Below are positions 1-5,309 of a stretch of 8,404 nt of DNA, piece after piece (the stretch's first letter is position 1; every line of letters starts with the position of its first letter). The notes under the pieces are model-generated. The model did not search any database, had not been told where the DNA came from, and saw only the letters and a list, made by a program, of their open reading frames with translations. Both the position numbers and the translations under genes were made by a program. Source of the DNA: Bacteroidetes bacterium UBA6661 (GTDB taxonomy: Bacteria > Bacteroidota > Bacteroidia > AKYH767-A > OLB10); NCBI GenBank assembly GCA_002455375.1, contig DKKR01000090.1:1-8404 (forward strand), in the 5' to 3' direction.

Positions 1-30
1 CCGATTCTATCAATATGCTTCGCTTGAATT
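1..30. repeat. direct repeat, copy A (may extend left of window)
   Basis: The first 30 bases match positions 1146-1175 at 29 of 30 positions; the only difference is T24 versus A1169. Past the 30 bases the copies diverge, with only loose similarity over the following T-rich stretch. The copies are in the same orientation and bracket the toxin-antitoxin genes. The left border cannot be seen because the window begins inside the repeat. Confidence 0.8.
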
Positions 31-33
31 GAT

Positions 34-50
34 TTTTGCCTTTGGCAAAA
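34..50. other. small perfect hairpin
   Basis: TTTTGCC (34-40) and GGCAAAA (44-50) are perfectly complementary around a TTT loop. It directly follows direct-repeat copy A. It may be the terminator of a gene left of the window or part of the repeat element; reading right, it is not followed by a T-run, but its own arm is T-rich on one side and A-rich on the other. Confidence 0.4.
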
Positions 51-143
51 CCAAACCGGCTGAGACTCCTCCACAGATACTGTTGTAAAATTGAGTGAGT
101 GTGAGATTAAAACATTCTTATAGGCAAAAAATATCTCCTCTGA

Positions 144-161
144 TAATTTTGATTAAATTTG
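144..161 (+). promoter_or_regulatory. candidate -7 promoter elements of the toxin-antitoxin operon
   Basis: Two overlapping-range matches to the Bacteroidota -7 consensus TAnnTTTG lie just before the antitoxin start: TAATTTTG at 144-151 and TAAATTTG at 154-161. I see no well-spaced TTG or TTTG -33 element. The first would give a very short leader and the second an essentially leaderless transcript, so the first is the better candidate. The motif alone is short and AT-rich, so chance matches are likely. Confidence 0.35.
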
Positions 162-165
162 AAGT

Positions 166-402
166 ATGAAGACAATGATAGTGCAAATACCAGACAATTT
201 AGATGAAAGGGAAGCGAAAACCATGCTTGCTGCCAAACTATACGAGAAAGGTTCGCTATCATTGGGGCAAGCTGCCGAACTTGCAGGCTATACTAAACGT
301 ACTTTTATGGAAGTTTTGGGTAGTTATGATGTATCGGTTTTTAGTTACTCTGAAACCGAATTAGAAAAAGATATACTTGATGCACAAAACTATCATCTCT
401 GA
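166..402 (+). CDS. UPF0175 family protein, putative antitoxin
   Basis: This 78-residue protein has the look of the UPF0175 family, small DNA-binding-type proteins usually paired with a DUF3368 PIN-like partner. After a short beta-strand-like N-terminus (TMIVQIPDNLD) comes the family core at about residues 24-50: LYEKGSLSLGQAAELAGYTK, then RTFMEVLG. This core is a predicted helix-turn-helix in which the AAELAG segment is most recognisable. The C-terminal part (SYSETELEKDI) is acidic and is the probable contact with the toxin. The ATG at 166 gives the normal family length and sits behind two promoter-like motifs. The downstream gene begins inside its last 23 bases, which suggests translational coupling. 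The inferred role is to neutralise the following toxin and perhaps repress the operon; family membership is clear, the role comes from known pairings. Confidence 0.85.
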   Translation: MKTMIVQIPDNLDEREAKTMLAAKLYEKGSLSLGQAAELAGYTKRTFMEVLGSYDVSVFSYSETELEKDILDAQNYHL

Positions 403-835
403 TACGAGTTGCCTAATCTTGTTAGACAAAATTGGCGAACTTGCTATCTTAAATAAATTATTCGGAACAATAATCACCACTACTGAAGTTGTTGATGAGT
501 TTGGCCAACCTTTACCAGTTTGGATTGAATTAAGGCAACCCACTGACAAAAATTATCAATCCATCATTGAAGCATCTGTTGACAAAGGAGAAGCTAGTGC
601 AATTGCGCTAGCTGTTGAATTGAATGATTGCTTGCTTATAATAGATGATCTGAAAGGCAGAAAACTTGCCCATCAACTTGGCTTGACAATTATAGGAACT
701 ATTGGAGTTATTGTTGATGCAAAATTAGCCGGCATAATCCCTTCTGTTAGGCCAATACTTTCCAAAATAAAAGCAACCAATTTTAGAATTACTGAGCAAC
801 TTGAACTATTAATATTAAAGCGAGCAAAAGAATAA
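380..835 (+). CDS. DUF3368 PIN-like domain protein, putative toxin
   Basis: This protein of 151 residues matches the DUF3368 branch of the PIN-like fold, metal-dependent ribonuclease-type toxins. Candidate metal ligands are D8 in IISDTSCLILL, E36 or E40 in TTTEVVDEF, E71 in the GEASAIALA segment, and D89/D90 in LLIIDDLKGR. The late motif GTIGVIVDAK is also typical of the family. All acidic positions are present, so the enzyme looks intact. I start it at ATG 380; a TTG three bases upstream (377) is possible but less likely. The gene overlaps the antitoxin by 23 bases, the usual layout of such modules. RNA cleavage is inferred from the PIN fold; the target cannot be read from the sequence. No clear terminator follows the stop. 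Confidence 0.85.
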   Translation: MHKTIISDTSCLILLDKIGELAILNKLFGTIITTTEVVDEFGQPLPVWIELRQPTDKNYQSIIEASVDKGEASAIALAVELNDCLLIIDDLKGRKLAHQLGLTIIGTIGVIVDAKLAGIIPSVRPILSKIKATNFRITEQLELLILKRAKE

Positions 836-933
836 AGCAAAGTACTCAACAAAAGTTTTTATGTAATTTGGATTGATAGTTGTAAAACGGCGGCATATCC
901 CTACTGCTTAAATGTTCCACAAAAAAATCCACC

Positions 934-1065
934 CTACTTACCTGTTATTGTTAGCGACGGATCTAAAAAGTTCACCTGCTTCATCCTATCCTGGCTCAGG
1001 ATCTGCGAACCGATGTTTTCAGTACAATAGCCCACCTCAAGTGTAATAAAAAACGGTATTATTTT
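934..1065 (-). other. short open stretch, possible gene remnant
   Basis: On the minus strand 43 sense codons run from just after a stop to a TAG at 934-936. The translation has a protein-like composition, including EVGYCTENIGSQILSQDRMK followed by QVNFLDPSLTITGK. There is no ATG near its beginning; the only methionine is internal. I do not recognise a family. An open stretch this long can arise by chance, so it is either the 3' end of a decayed gene or noise. Confidence 0.2.
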
Positions 1066-1103
1066 TCATCAATAAAGCTTTATAGCAGTTAGCTTGTACA
1101 CTA

Positions 1104-1122
1104 TTCCACTTCCGCAGTGGAA
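1104..1122. repeat. hairpin in repeat-rich tract
   Basis: TTCCAC (1104-1109) pairs with GTGGAA (1117-1122) around a 7-base loop. A further pair GAAGC (1120-1124) and GCTTC (1140-1144) follows, so the stretch up to the direct repeat at 1146 can fold on itself. This looks like the left part of a dispersed intergenic repeat whose right part is direct-repeat copy B. Confidence 0.4.
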
Positions 1123-1145
1123 GCGTAGCCGCTCCGTTGCTTCAC

Positions 1146-1175
1146 CCGATTCTATCAATATGCTTCGCATGAATT
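1146..1175. repeat. direct repeat, copy B
   Basis: Second copy of the 30-bp sequence at 1-30, with one mismatch (A1169 versus T24). It lies about 310 bases downstream of the toxin stop codon. Together the two copies flank the toxin-antitoxin module about 1.15 kb apart, as could arise from insertion, duplication, or two independent copies of a dispersed element. Confidence 0.8.
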
Positions 1176-1191
1176 TATTTTTTACCACTAA

Positions 1192-1284
1192 CGGAAACCG
1201 ATAAACGAAGTACTGCCTGCCCAAGGTTATTGGCCGGTTGAACAAGGTACTTTCGGTTGGATGGTTACTAAGCAGAATATGTAA
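1192..1284 (+). other. short open stretch, possible 3' gene remnant
   Basis: Thirty sense codons between a stop at 1189-1191 and TAA at 1282-1284 translate into a protein-like sequence containing NEVLPAQGYWPVEQGTF and ending WMVTKQNM. There is no start codon at its beginning. It directly follows direct-repeat copy B. I do not recognise the family; it could be the tail of a gene truncated by rearrangement, or chance. Confidence 0.2.
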
Positions 1285-1437
1285 TTGTTTCGGGGTGTGC
1301 GGTTGGGTTGTATGGTTATGAAACCGGGCTATTTTCTGTGAGCGGATAATAAATTATTTTAATAATTAAAAATACAGGCTTCAATTTTACAAGCACAAAG
1401 CGTTTTATTTTTCCTCTTTAAAAAAATCAAAAAAAAT

Positions 1438-1467
1438 TTTGCTGAAAATATTTAACTCCTATCTTTG
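1438..1467 (+). promoter_or_regulatory. promoter of tRNA-Val (Bacteroidota type)
   Basis: A -33 element TTTG (1438-1441) and a perfect -7 element TATCTTTG (1460-1467, consensus TAnnTTTG) are separated by 18 bases, within the usual spacing for the Bacteroidota primary sigma factor. Initiation would fall around 1473-1475, about a dozen bases before the mature tRNA 5' end at 1486. This is the clearest promoter in the window. Confidence 0.8.
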
Positions 1468-1485
1468 CACTCCGCAAAACGGAAA

Positions 1486-1560
1486 GGGAGCTTAGCTCAG
1501 TTGGTTTAGAGCACCTGCCTTACAAGCAGGGGGTCACTGGTTCGACCCCAGTAGCTCCCA
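1486..1560 (+). tRNA. tRNA-Val (anticodon TAC)
   Basis: A complete cloverleaf is visible. The acceptor stem is GGGAGCT (1486-1492) with AGCTCCC (1553-1559). The D arm is GCTC/GAGC around AGTTGGTTTA. The anticodon stem is CCTGC/GCAGG with loop CTTACAA, anticodon TAC at 1521-1523, reading GTA and probably other GTN valine codons. The T arm is ACTGG/CCAGT with loop TTCGACC. The discriminator is A1560, and the next three bases are CCA, so the 3' CCA may be encoded. The gene has its own promoter just upstream and an intrinsic terminator immediately after it, so it is mainly a single-gene unit. Confidence 0.96.
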
Positions 1561-1562
1561 CC

Positions 1563-1592
1563 AAACGCCTCGATATTATCGAGGCGTTTTTA
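1563..1592 (+). terminator. intrinsic terminator of tRNA-Val
   Basis: AAACGCCTCGA (1563-1573) and TCGAGGCGTTT (1579-1589) form an 11-bp perfect stem around a 5-base loop, followed by a T-rich run (1587-1596, interrupted by one A). The 5' arm is repeated at 1668-1678, so the 3' arm has an alternative partner about 80 bases downstream. Confidence 0.9.
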
Positions 1593-1665
1593 TTTTAGCT
1601 CAGTTGCTTTAGAGCATCCCGATTTACAATCGGGAGCGGCACTGGTTCGACACCAGTAGCTCCCA
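1589..1665 (+). pseudogene. tRNA-Val-like pseudogene (no acceptor 5' strand)
   Basis: This is a diverged tandem copy of the preceding tRNA. The D arm (1598-1615, GCTC/GAGC), the T arm (ACTGG/CCAGT with loop TTCGACA) and the 3' acceptor strand AGCTCCC (1658-1664) are kept. The anticodon loop TTTACAA again gives TAC. The 5' acceptor strand is absent: the terminator's T-run sits where GGGAGCT should be, so no normal acceptor stem can form. The conserved D-loop GG has become GC. The anticodon stem differs at most positions from the intact tRNA, yet is perfectly paired and six rather than five base pairs long (TCCCGA/TCGGGA). Similarity continues into the first arm of the terminator (1668-1678). 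It cannot be a functional tRNA as it stands; a structural role in RNA is possible but unproven. Confidence 0.8.
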
Positions 1666-1725
1666 CAAAACGCCTCGAATTTTTCATGGCTTTTTTTAAT
1701 GCTTCTTCTCTCAACAATATTTTTT

Positions 1726-1733
1726 TACTTTTG
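1726..1733 (+). promoter_or_regulatory. candidate -7 promoter element of clpS-aat
   Basis: TACTTTTG matches the -7 consensus TAnnTTTG exactly and ends 6 bases before the ATG at 1740. A transcript from here would be nearly leaderless. No clear -33 TTG is seen at the right distance. It argues for the ATG at 1740 as the clpS start, because the longer reading frame would begin upstream of this promoter. Confidence 0.45.
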
Positions 1734-1739
1734 CATTGC

Positions 1740-2045
1740 ATGAATATTTCTTCTTCATATAATTCATTTACACAATCTGAAAAAGAAACAGATGTGCTTA
1801 CCGAAGCATCAGAAGGTTTCAATCTTATTGTATGGAACGATGATGTAAACACATTCGACTGGGTAATAGAAACCCTTGTAAAAATTTGCGGCCATACCGA
1901 AGAACAGGCAGAGCAATGTAGCATACTTATACATTTTAAAGGCAAATGCGCTGTAAAAAAAGGAAGTTACGAAATGCTGAAACCTCAGTGCGACGCCATC
2001 AACGAACGACTGATTAATGCTACCATTGAAGAACTGGTTGCTTAA
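1740..2045 (+). CDS. clpS: ATP-dependent Clp protease adaptor ClpS
   Basis: ClpS binds proteins with destabilising N-terminal residues and hands them to a ClpA/ClpC-type unfoldase of the Clp protease in the cytoplasm. With the start at 1740 the product has 101 residues, normal for the family. A poorly conserved, flexible N-terminal tail (about 1-25) leads to the conserved core, with the NDD motif at 33-35 in VWNDDVNTF and H65 in LIHFKGK; by family knowledge these hold the alpha-amino group of the N-degron. GKCAVKKGSYEML is the usual third segment. The residue corresponding to the E. coli gatekeeper Met40 appears to be Phe39 here, by eye alignment. An upstream in-frame ATG at 1686 would add 18 hydrophobic, non-conserved residues and would lie before the promoter-like motif, so I reject it. 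aat follows after 8 bases. Confidence 0.93.
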   Translation: MNISSSYNSFTQSEKETDVLTEASEGFNLIVWNDDVNTFDWVIETLVKICGHTEEQAEQCSILIHFKGKCAVKKGSYEMLKPQCDAINERLINATIEELVA

Positions 2046-2053
2046 TATTTTTC

Positions 2054-2704
2054 ATGTATTTACTCAACGAGCAATTATATTTTCCACCCGTGGAGCAGGC
2101 AGATGAAAGCGGTTTACTCGCCATTGGCGGCGACTTAAATCCACAAAGATTATTGCTGGCCTATCGTTCCGGTATTTTTCCATGGTTTAATGAAGATGAG
2201 CCCATTTGCTGGTGGAGCCCCAACCCCAGGTTTGTTTTGTTTCCGGCAGAAATAAAAATTAGTAAAAGCATGCAGGCAGTTTGCAAAAAGAAAACTTTTG
2301 AATTTAAAATCAACCAGGCCTTTGAAAATGTTATCGGCAATTGCGCTATGGCAATAAGAAAAGGACAACACGGCACCTGGATAACCGATGAAATGAAAGC
2401 TGCCTATATTCAATTACACCGGCTCGGATTTGCACATAGTGCCGAGGCATGGCAACATGGTAAACTTGTTGGGGGTTTATATGGAATAAGATTGGGCAAT
2501 GTTTTCTTTGGCGAAAGTATGTTTAGCCATGTGAGCAATGCCAGTAAATTTGCCTTTATTCAATATGTACAACAATTGCAAAAAGAAAATGTTCAGTTGG
2601 TAGATTGCCAATTGCACACTCCACATTTAGAAAGCTTAGGTGCCTGCATGATAAGCCGCCAACATTTTATTGATTTGTTAGAAAAAAATATAGCAGGGTA
2701 TTAA
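2054..2704 (+). CDS. aat: leucyl/phenylalanyl-tRNA--protein transferase Aat
   Basis: Aat transfers Leu or Phe from its charged tRNA to proteins beginning with Lys or Arg, creating the N-degrons recognised by ClpS. The 216 residues show the family motifs in order: LLAIGGDLNPQRLLLAYRSG then IFPW (21-44), WWSPNPR (53-59), GTWIT (107-111), HSAEAW (128-133), GGLYGI (140-145), FFGESMFS (151-158), and QLHTPHLESLGA (186-197). Length and motifs are complete, so it looks functional. It begins 8 bases after the clpS stop with no separate promoter or terminator, and the two are almost certainly co-transcribed. The shared pathway strengthens both calls. The substrates in this organism cannot be read from sequence. 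Confidence 0.97.
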   Translation: MYLLNEQLYFPPVEQADESGLLAIGGDLNPQRLLLAYRSGIFPWFNEDEPICWWSPNPRFVLFPAEIKISKSMQAVCKKKTFEFKINQAFENVIGNCAMAIRKGQHGTWITDEMKAAYIQLHRLGFAHSAEAWQHGKLVGGLYGIRLGNVFFGESMFSHVSNASKFAFIQYVQQLQKENVQLVDCQLHTPHLESLGACMISRQHFIDLLEKNIAGY

Positions 2705-2760
2705 GCTTTAAGTTGCAAGCATCCAGCTCTAAAAAATTTATTTTCCACACTTAACGAGCC

Positions 2761-2784
2761 GTGGCCTGGTCTCCAACCAGCCAC
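2761..2784. repeat. palindrome between convergent aat and tex (REP-like or bidirectional terminator)
   Basis: GTGG-C-CTGGT (2761-2770) pairs with ACCAG-CCAC (2776-2784) around a 5-base loop, with a single bulged C. It lies between the 3' ends of two convergent genes, where it could stop or stabilise transcripts from both sides. There is no T-run immediately after it in either direction, so a dispersed REP-like element fits at least as well as a classical terminator. Confidence 0.55.
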
Positions 2785-2860
2785 CAATGAAGCCTTAAAA
2801 TTTGGCATTCAAAAAATATTGAACGATACTTTTATTATTGTACTAATGTTCTACAACTCC

Positions 2861-5101
2861 CTATTTCCCAAACTTATTCTTTAGTGCAGCCAATGCATCA
2901 TGCATATTGTTGGAAGGAGCCGCTTCTTTTTTGTTTTGTTGAAAAGAATTATTGCCCCTAAAATCTTTTTTTGGTTGATGTGCAGGCGCAGGTTCTGTTT
3001 GCTTGATAGACAAAGCAATTCTTTTGCGAGCCACATCTACTTCCAGCACTTTTACTTTTACAGGCTGGTTTAGTTTTAATACTTCCGATGGGTCTTGAAT
3101 ATATTTATGTGCAATTTCACTTACATGCACCAGCCCATCCTGCTTTACACCAATATCCACAAAAGCACCAAAGCGGGTAAGGTTGGTAACCATTCCCGGC
3201 ACTTCCATACCCACATGCACATCGTCAATGGAATAAATATTAGCGAACTCAAAAAGCTGTGCTTCGCTGCGTGGATCTAACCCGGGTTTTTTTAACTCAT
3301 TTAAAATATCGTTGATGGTATGCTCTCCAAATTTTTCGCTGATGTATTTTTTTGTAGGAATACTTTTTAATAAGGTTTCATTGCCAATCATGTCATTCAC
3401 TTTTACATTCAGGTCTTTGGCCATGGTTTCCACCAACTCGTATGCCTCCGGATGAACAGCGCTACTGTCGAGCACATCTGCAGCGTTTGGTATGCGCAAA
3501 AAGCCTGCACATTGTTCATAAGCTTTTCCTCCAAGCCTTGCCACTTTCAACAATTGTTTGCGACTGGTAAACTGACCTTCCTGCCTGCGATAGCTCACAA
3601 TATTTTCTGCCAACGTACTTCCAATACCACTTACATAACTTAATAAATGTTTACTGGCAGTGTTTACATTTACACCTACACTGTTTACACAGCTCATAAC
3701 GGTTTGGTCTAACCGCTCTTTTAACCTCGGTTGATTTACATCGTGCTGGTACTGCCCCACTCCAATACTTTTTGGATCAATTTTTACCAGTTCAGCCAGG
3801 GGATCCATCAACCTTCTTCCAATGCTTACAGCACCTCTTACCGTAATATCATAATCCGGAAACTCCTGGCGGGCAATTTCCGAAGCCGAGTAAATGCTGG
3901 CTCCATCTTCATTTACCAAAAAAACCGGCAAACCCAAATCGAGCTTTTTCACAAACTGCTCTGTTTCTCTGCCTGCTGTACCATCGCCAATGGCAAAAGC
4001 CTGTATGCCATATAGCTTCACCAACGATTTTATTTTGTGTTCAGCATCATACAATTTGTTATTGTTTTCATGTACATAAATTAAATCGTTTATCAACAAC
4101 TCCCCTTTTTCATCTAAACAAACAACCTTGCATCCGGTGCGATAACCGGGGTCAATAGCCAATATTTTTTTACTACCCAATGGCGAACTCAATAATAACT
4201 GCCTTAAGTTTTCGGCAAACACATTGATGGCTTCTTCATCGGCTTCGGTTTTTAAATTGGTTCTGCATTCTGTTTCTAAGCTGGGTTGCAACAGTCTTCT
4301 ATAACCGTCTTTAATGGCTTTACGCAATTGATCGCTGCAAGGGCTCATGCCTTTTACATACAGTACTTCCACAATTTCCAACGCAGTTTCTTCCATTGGT
4401 TCTATGGAAATGCGTAAGTAACCTTCTAAAAATCCACGCAGTACTGCCAAAGTTCTATGGCTTGGCACAGTGGCTATTTTTTCACTAAAAGCAAAATAAT
4501 CTTTGTACTTAGCGGCTTCGGTTTCTTTATCGGCAATCACCGTACTTTTTAAAGTAGCTTCCTGCTCAAAAAGCCTACGCAATTTCTCCCTCACAATAGT
4601 ATCCTCATTTACCGTTTCGGCAATAATATCTCTTGCACCTTGCAAAGCTGCTTCGGTAGTCAACACTTTTTCATTGATGAAAGCAGTGGCTTCCTTCTCA
4701 AGGTCAATATCATTTTGTGCCAGCAATAAATCTGCCAATGGTTGCAAACCATTTTCTCTTGCTACTACTGCCTTTGTTTTACGTTTTTGTTTGTAGGGCA
4801 AATAAATATCTTCTAACTGACTAATGGTAATGGCTGCATCAATTTTAGCCTGCAAAGCCTCCGTCATTTTACCTTGTTCGGTAATGGTTTTTTCAATAAA
4901 TGTTTTGCGCTCTGCAAATTCATTCATTAATTTATTTTCATCTTGTATTTGCTGTATTTGCACTTCATCCAAAGCACCGGTAGCATCTTTGCGGTAACGG
5001 GCAATAAATGGAATGGTAGAGCCTTCGGCCAATAATTGTAAAACCGTTTCAACCTGCTGCGGTTTTAATAATAATTTTTGTGCAATTAATTGTGAAAACA
5101 T
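2861..5101 (-). CDS. tex: Tex family protein (RNA-binding S1 domain transcription accessory protein)
   Basis: Tex proteins are cytoplasmic nucleic-acid-binding proteins linked to transcription and stress tolerance; their exact role is not settled. From the methionine at 5101 the product has 746 residues, close to the usual 720-780. Domains in order: Tex N-terminal helical region (1 to about 300) with the signature PFIARYRKDATGALDEV at 31-47; YqgF/RNase H-like domain starting ILAIDPGYRTGCKV (313-326) with IGDGTAGRET (371-380); helix-hairpin-helix repeats at about 478-545 (TASKHLLSYVSGIGSTLAEN); and an S1 RNA-binding domain at about 629-701 (RFGAFVDIGVKQDGLVHVSE). A basic, Asn/Gln-rich linker precedes the C-terminal HDALAALKNKFGK. 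An in-frame ATG at 5134 would add MVCCRAHKKYI, which is unlike the family, so I prefer 5101. It converges on aat and is separated from its upstream neighbour by repeats, so it is probably monocistronic. Confidence 0.95.
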   Translation of the reverse strand: MFSQLIAQKLLLKPQQVETVLQLLAEGSTIPFIARYRKDATGALDEVQIQQIQDENKLMNEFAERKTFIEKTITEQGKMTEALQAKIDAAITISQLEDIYLPYKQKRKTKAVVARENGLQPLADLLLAQNDIDLEKEATAFINEKVLTTEAALQGARDIIAETVNEDTIVREKLRRLFEQEATLKSTVIADKETEAAKYKDYFAFSEKIATVPSHRTLAVLRGFLEGYLRISIEPMEETALEIVEVLYVKGMSPCSDQLRKAIKDGYRRLLQPSLETECRTNLKTEADEEAINVFAENLRQLLLSSPLGSKKILAIDPGYRTGCKVVCLDEKGELLINDLIYVHENNNKLYDAEHKIKSLVKLYGIQAFAIGDGTAGRETEQFVKKLDLGLPVFLVNEDGASIYSASEIARQEFPDYDITVRGAVSIGRRLMDPLAELVKIDPKSIGVGQYQHDVNQPRLKERLDQTVMSCVNSVGVNVNTASKHLLSYVSGIGSTLAENIVSYRRQEGQFTSRKQLLKVARLGGKAYEQCAGFLRIPNAADVLDSSAVHPEAYELVETMAKDLNVKVNDMIGNETLLKSIPTKKYISEKFGEHTINDILNELKKPGLDPRSEAQLFEFANIYSIDDVHVGMEVPGMVTNLTRFGAFVDIGVKQDGLVHVSEIAHKYIQDPSEVLKLNQPVKVKVLEVDVARKRIALSIKQTEPAPAHQPKKDFRGNNSFQQNKKEAAPSNNMHDALAALKNKFGK

Positions 5102-5243
5102 AATATATTTTTTATGAGCCCGACAACAAACCATTATTCAGCTTCATTGGCGTCGCACTCTTGTACAATATTTCTTTATTCAACTTTTTTTGGGGCTGCA
5201 AAATAATGGAAAATCAATCTAAAAAAATTTGATTTTTTTTACA

Positions 5244-5259
5244 CCGGCCTAAAGGCCGG
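5244..5259. repeat. perfect palindrome, REP-like
   Basis: CCGGCC (5244-5249) and GGCCGG (5254-5259) pair perfectly around TAAA. It overlaps the first unit of a direct repeat and is part of a compact cluster of repeats between tex and the exonuclease gene. Confidence 0.7.
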
Positions 5260-5309
5260 AGCAATTCATTACTAAACTTGAACTAAAGGCCAGGGCAATT
5301 CATTGACTA
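5249..5309. repeat. two-unit direct repeat of about 26 bp
   Basis: The units 5249-5274 and 5283-5309 share CTAAAGGCC, then GCAATTCATT and ACTA, differing by two substitutions and one inserted base. They are separated by 8 bases. The second unit runs into the exonuclease gene: its final CTA is the reverse complement of that gene's TAG stop. Confidence 0.75.

Larger units (their letters stand above)
836..1437. other. gene-poor region between toxin-antitoxin module and tRNA-Val
   Basis: These 600 bases hold no convincing intact gene. They contain a short hairpin (1104-1122), the second copy of the 30-bp direct repeat (1146-1175), and two short open stretches that could be gene remnants (934-1065 minus, 1192-1284 plus). 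The last 90 bases are very AT-rich and lead into the tRNA promoter. The composition and repeats suggest accessory, rearranged DNA. Confidence 0.6.

Noticed and set aside
1337..1349. TGTGAGCGGATAA, identical to 13 bases of the E. coli lac operator
   Set aside because: The match stops after 13 bases, the symmetric half is absent, and no LacI-like regulator or lac-type gene is nearby. I take it as coincidence.
1686..1739. Upstream ATG extending clpS by 18 residues
   Set aside because: The extension is hydrophobic and unlike ClpS N-termini, and it begins before the promoter-like motif at 1726-1733.
1595..1945. Minus-strand reading frame of 116 codons containing GATGVEPVPLPIV
   Set aside because: It runs antisense through clpS, and its GATGVEP part is the antisense translation of the tRNA-like element, a common false-gene signature.
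2150..2413. Minus-strand open frames within aat
   Set aside because: They are shadows of a clearly conserved gene on the other strand and show no family features.
3452..4796. Several plus-strand open frames within tex
   Set aside because: They lie antisense to a well-supported Tex gene and their translations resemble no protein family.
5102..5134. Upstream ATG extending tex by 11 residues
   Set aside because: MVCCRAHKKYI does not resemble Tex N-termini, whereas MFSQLIAQKL does.
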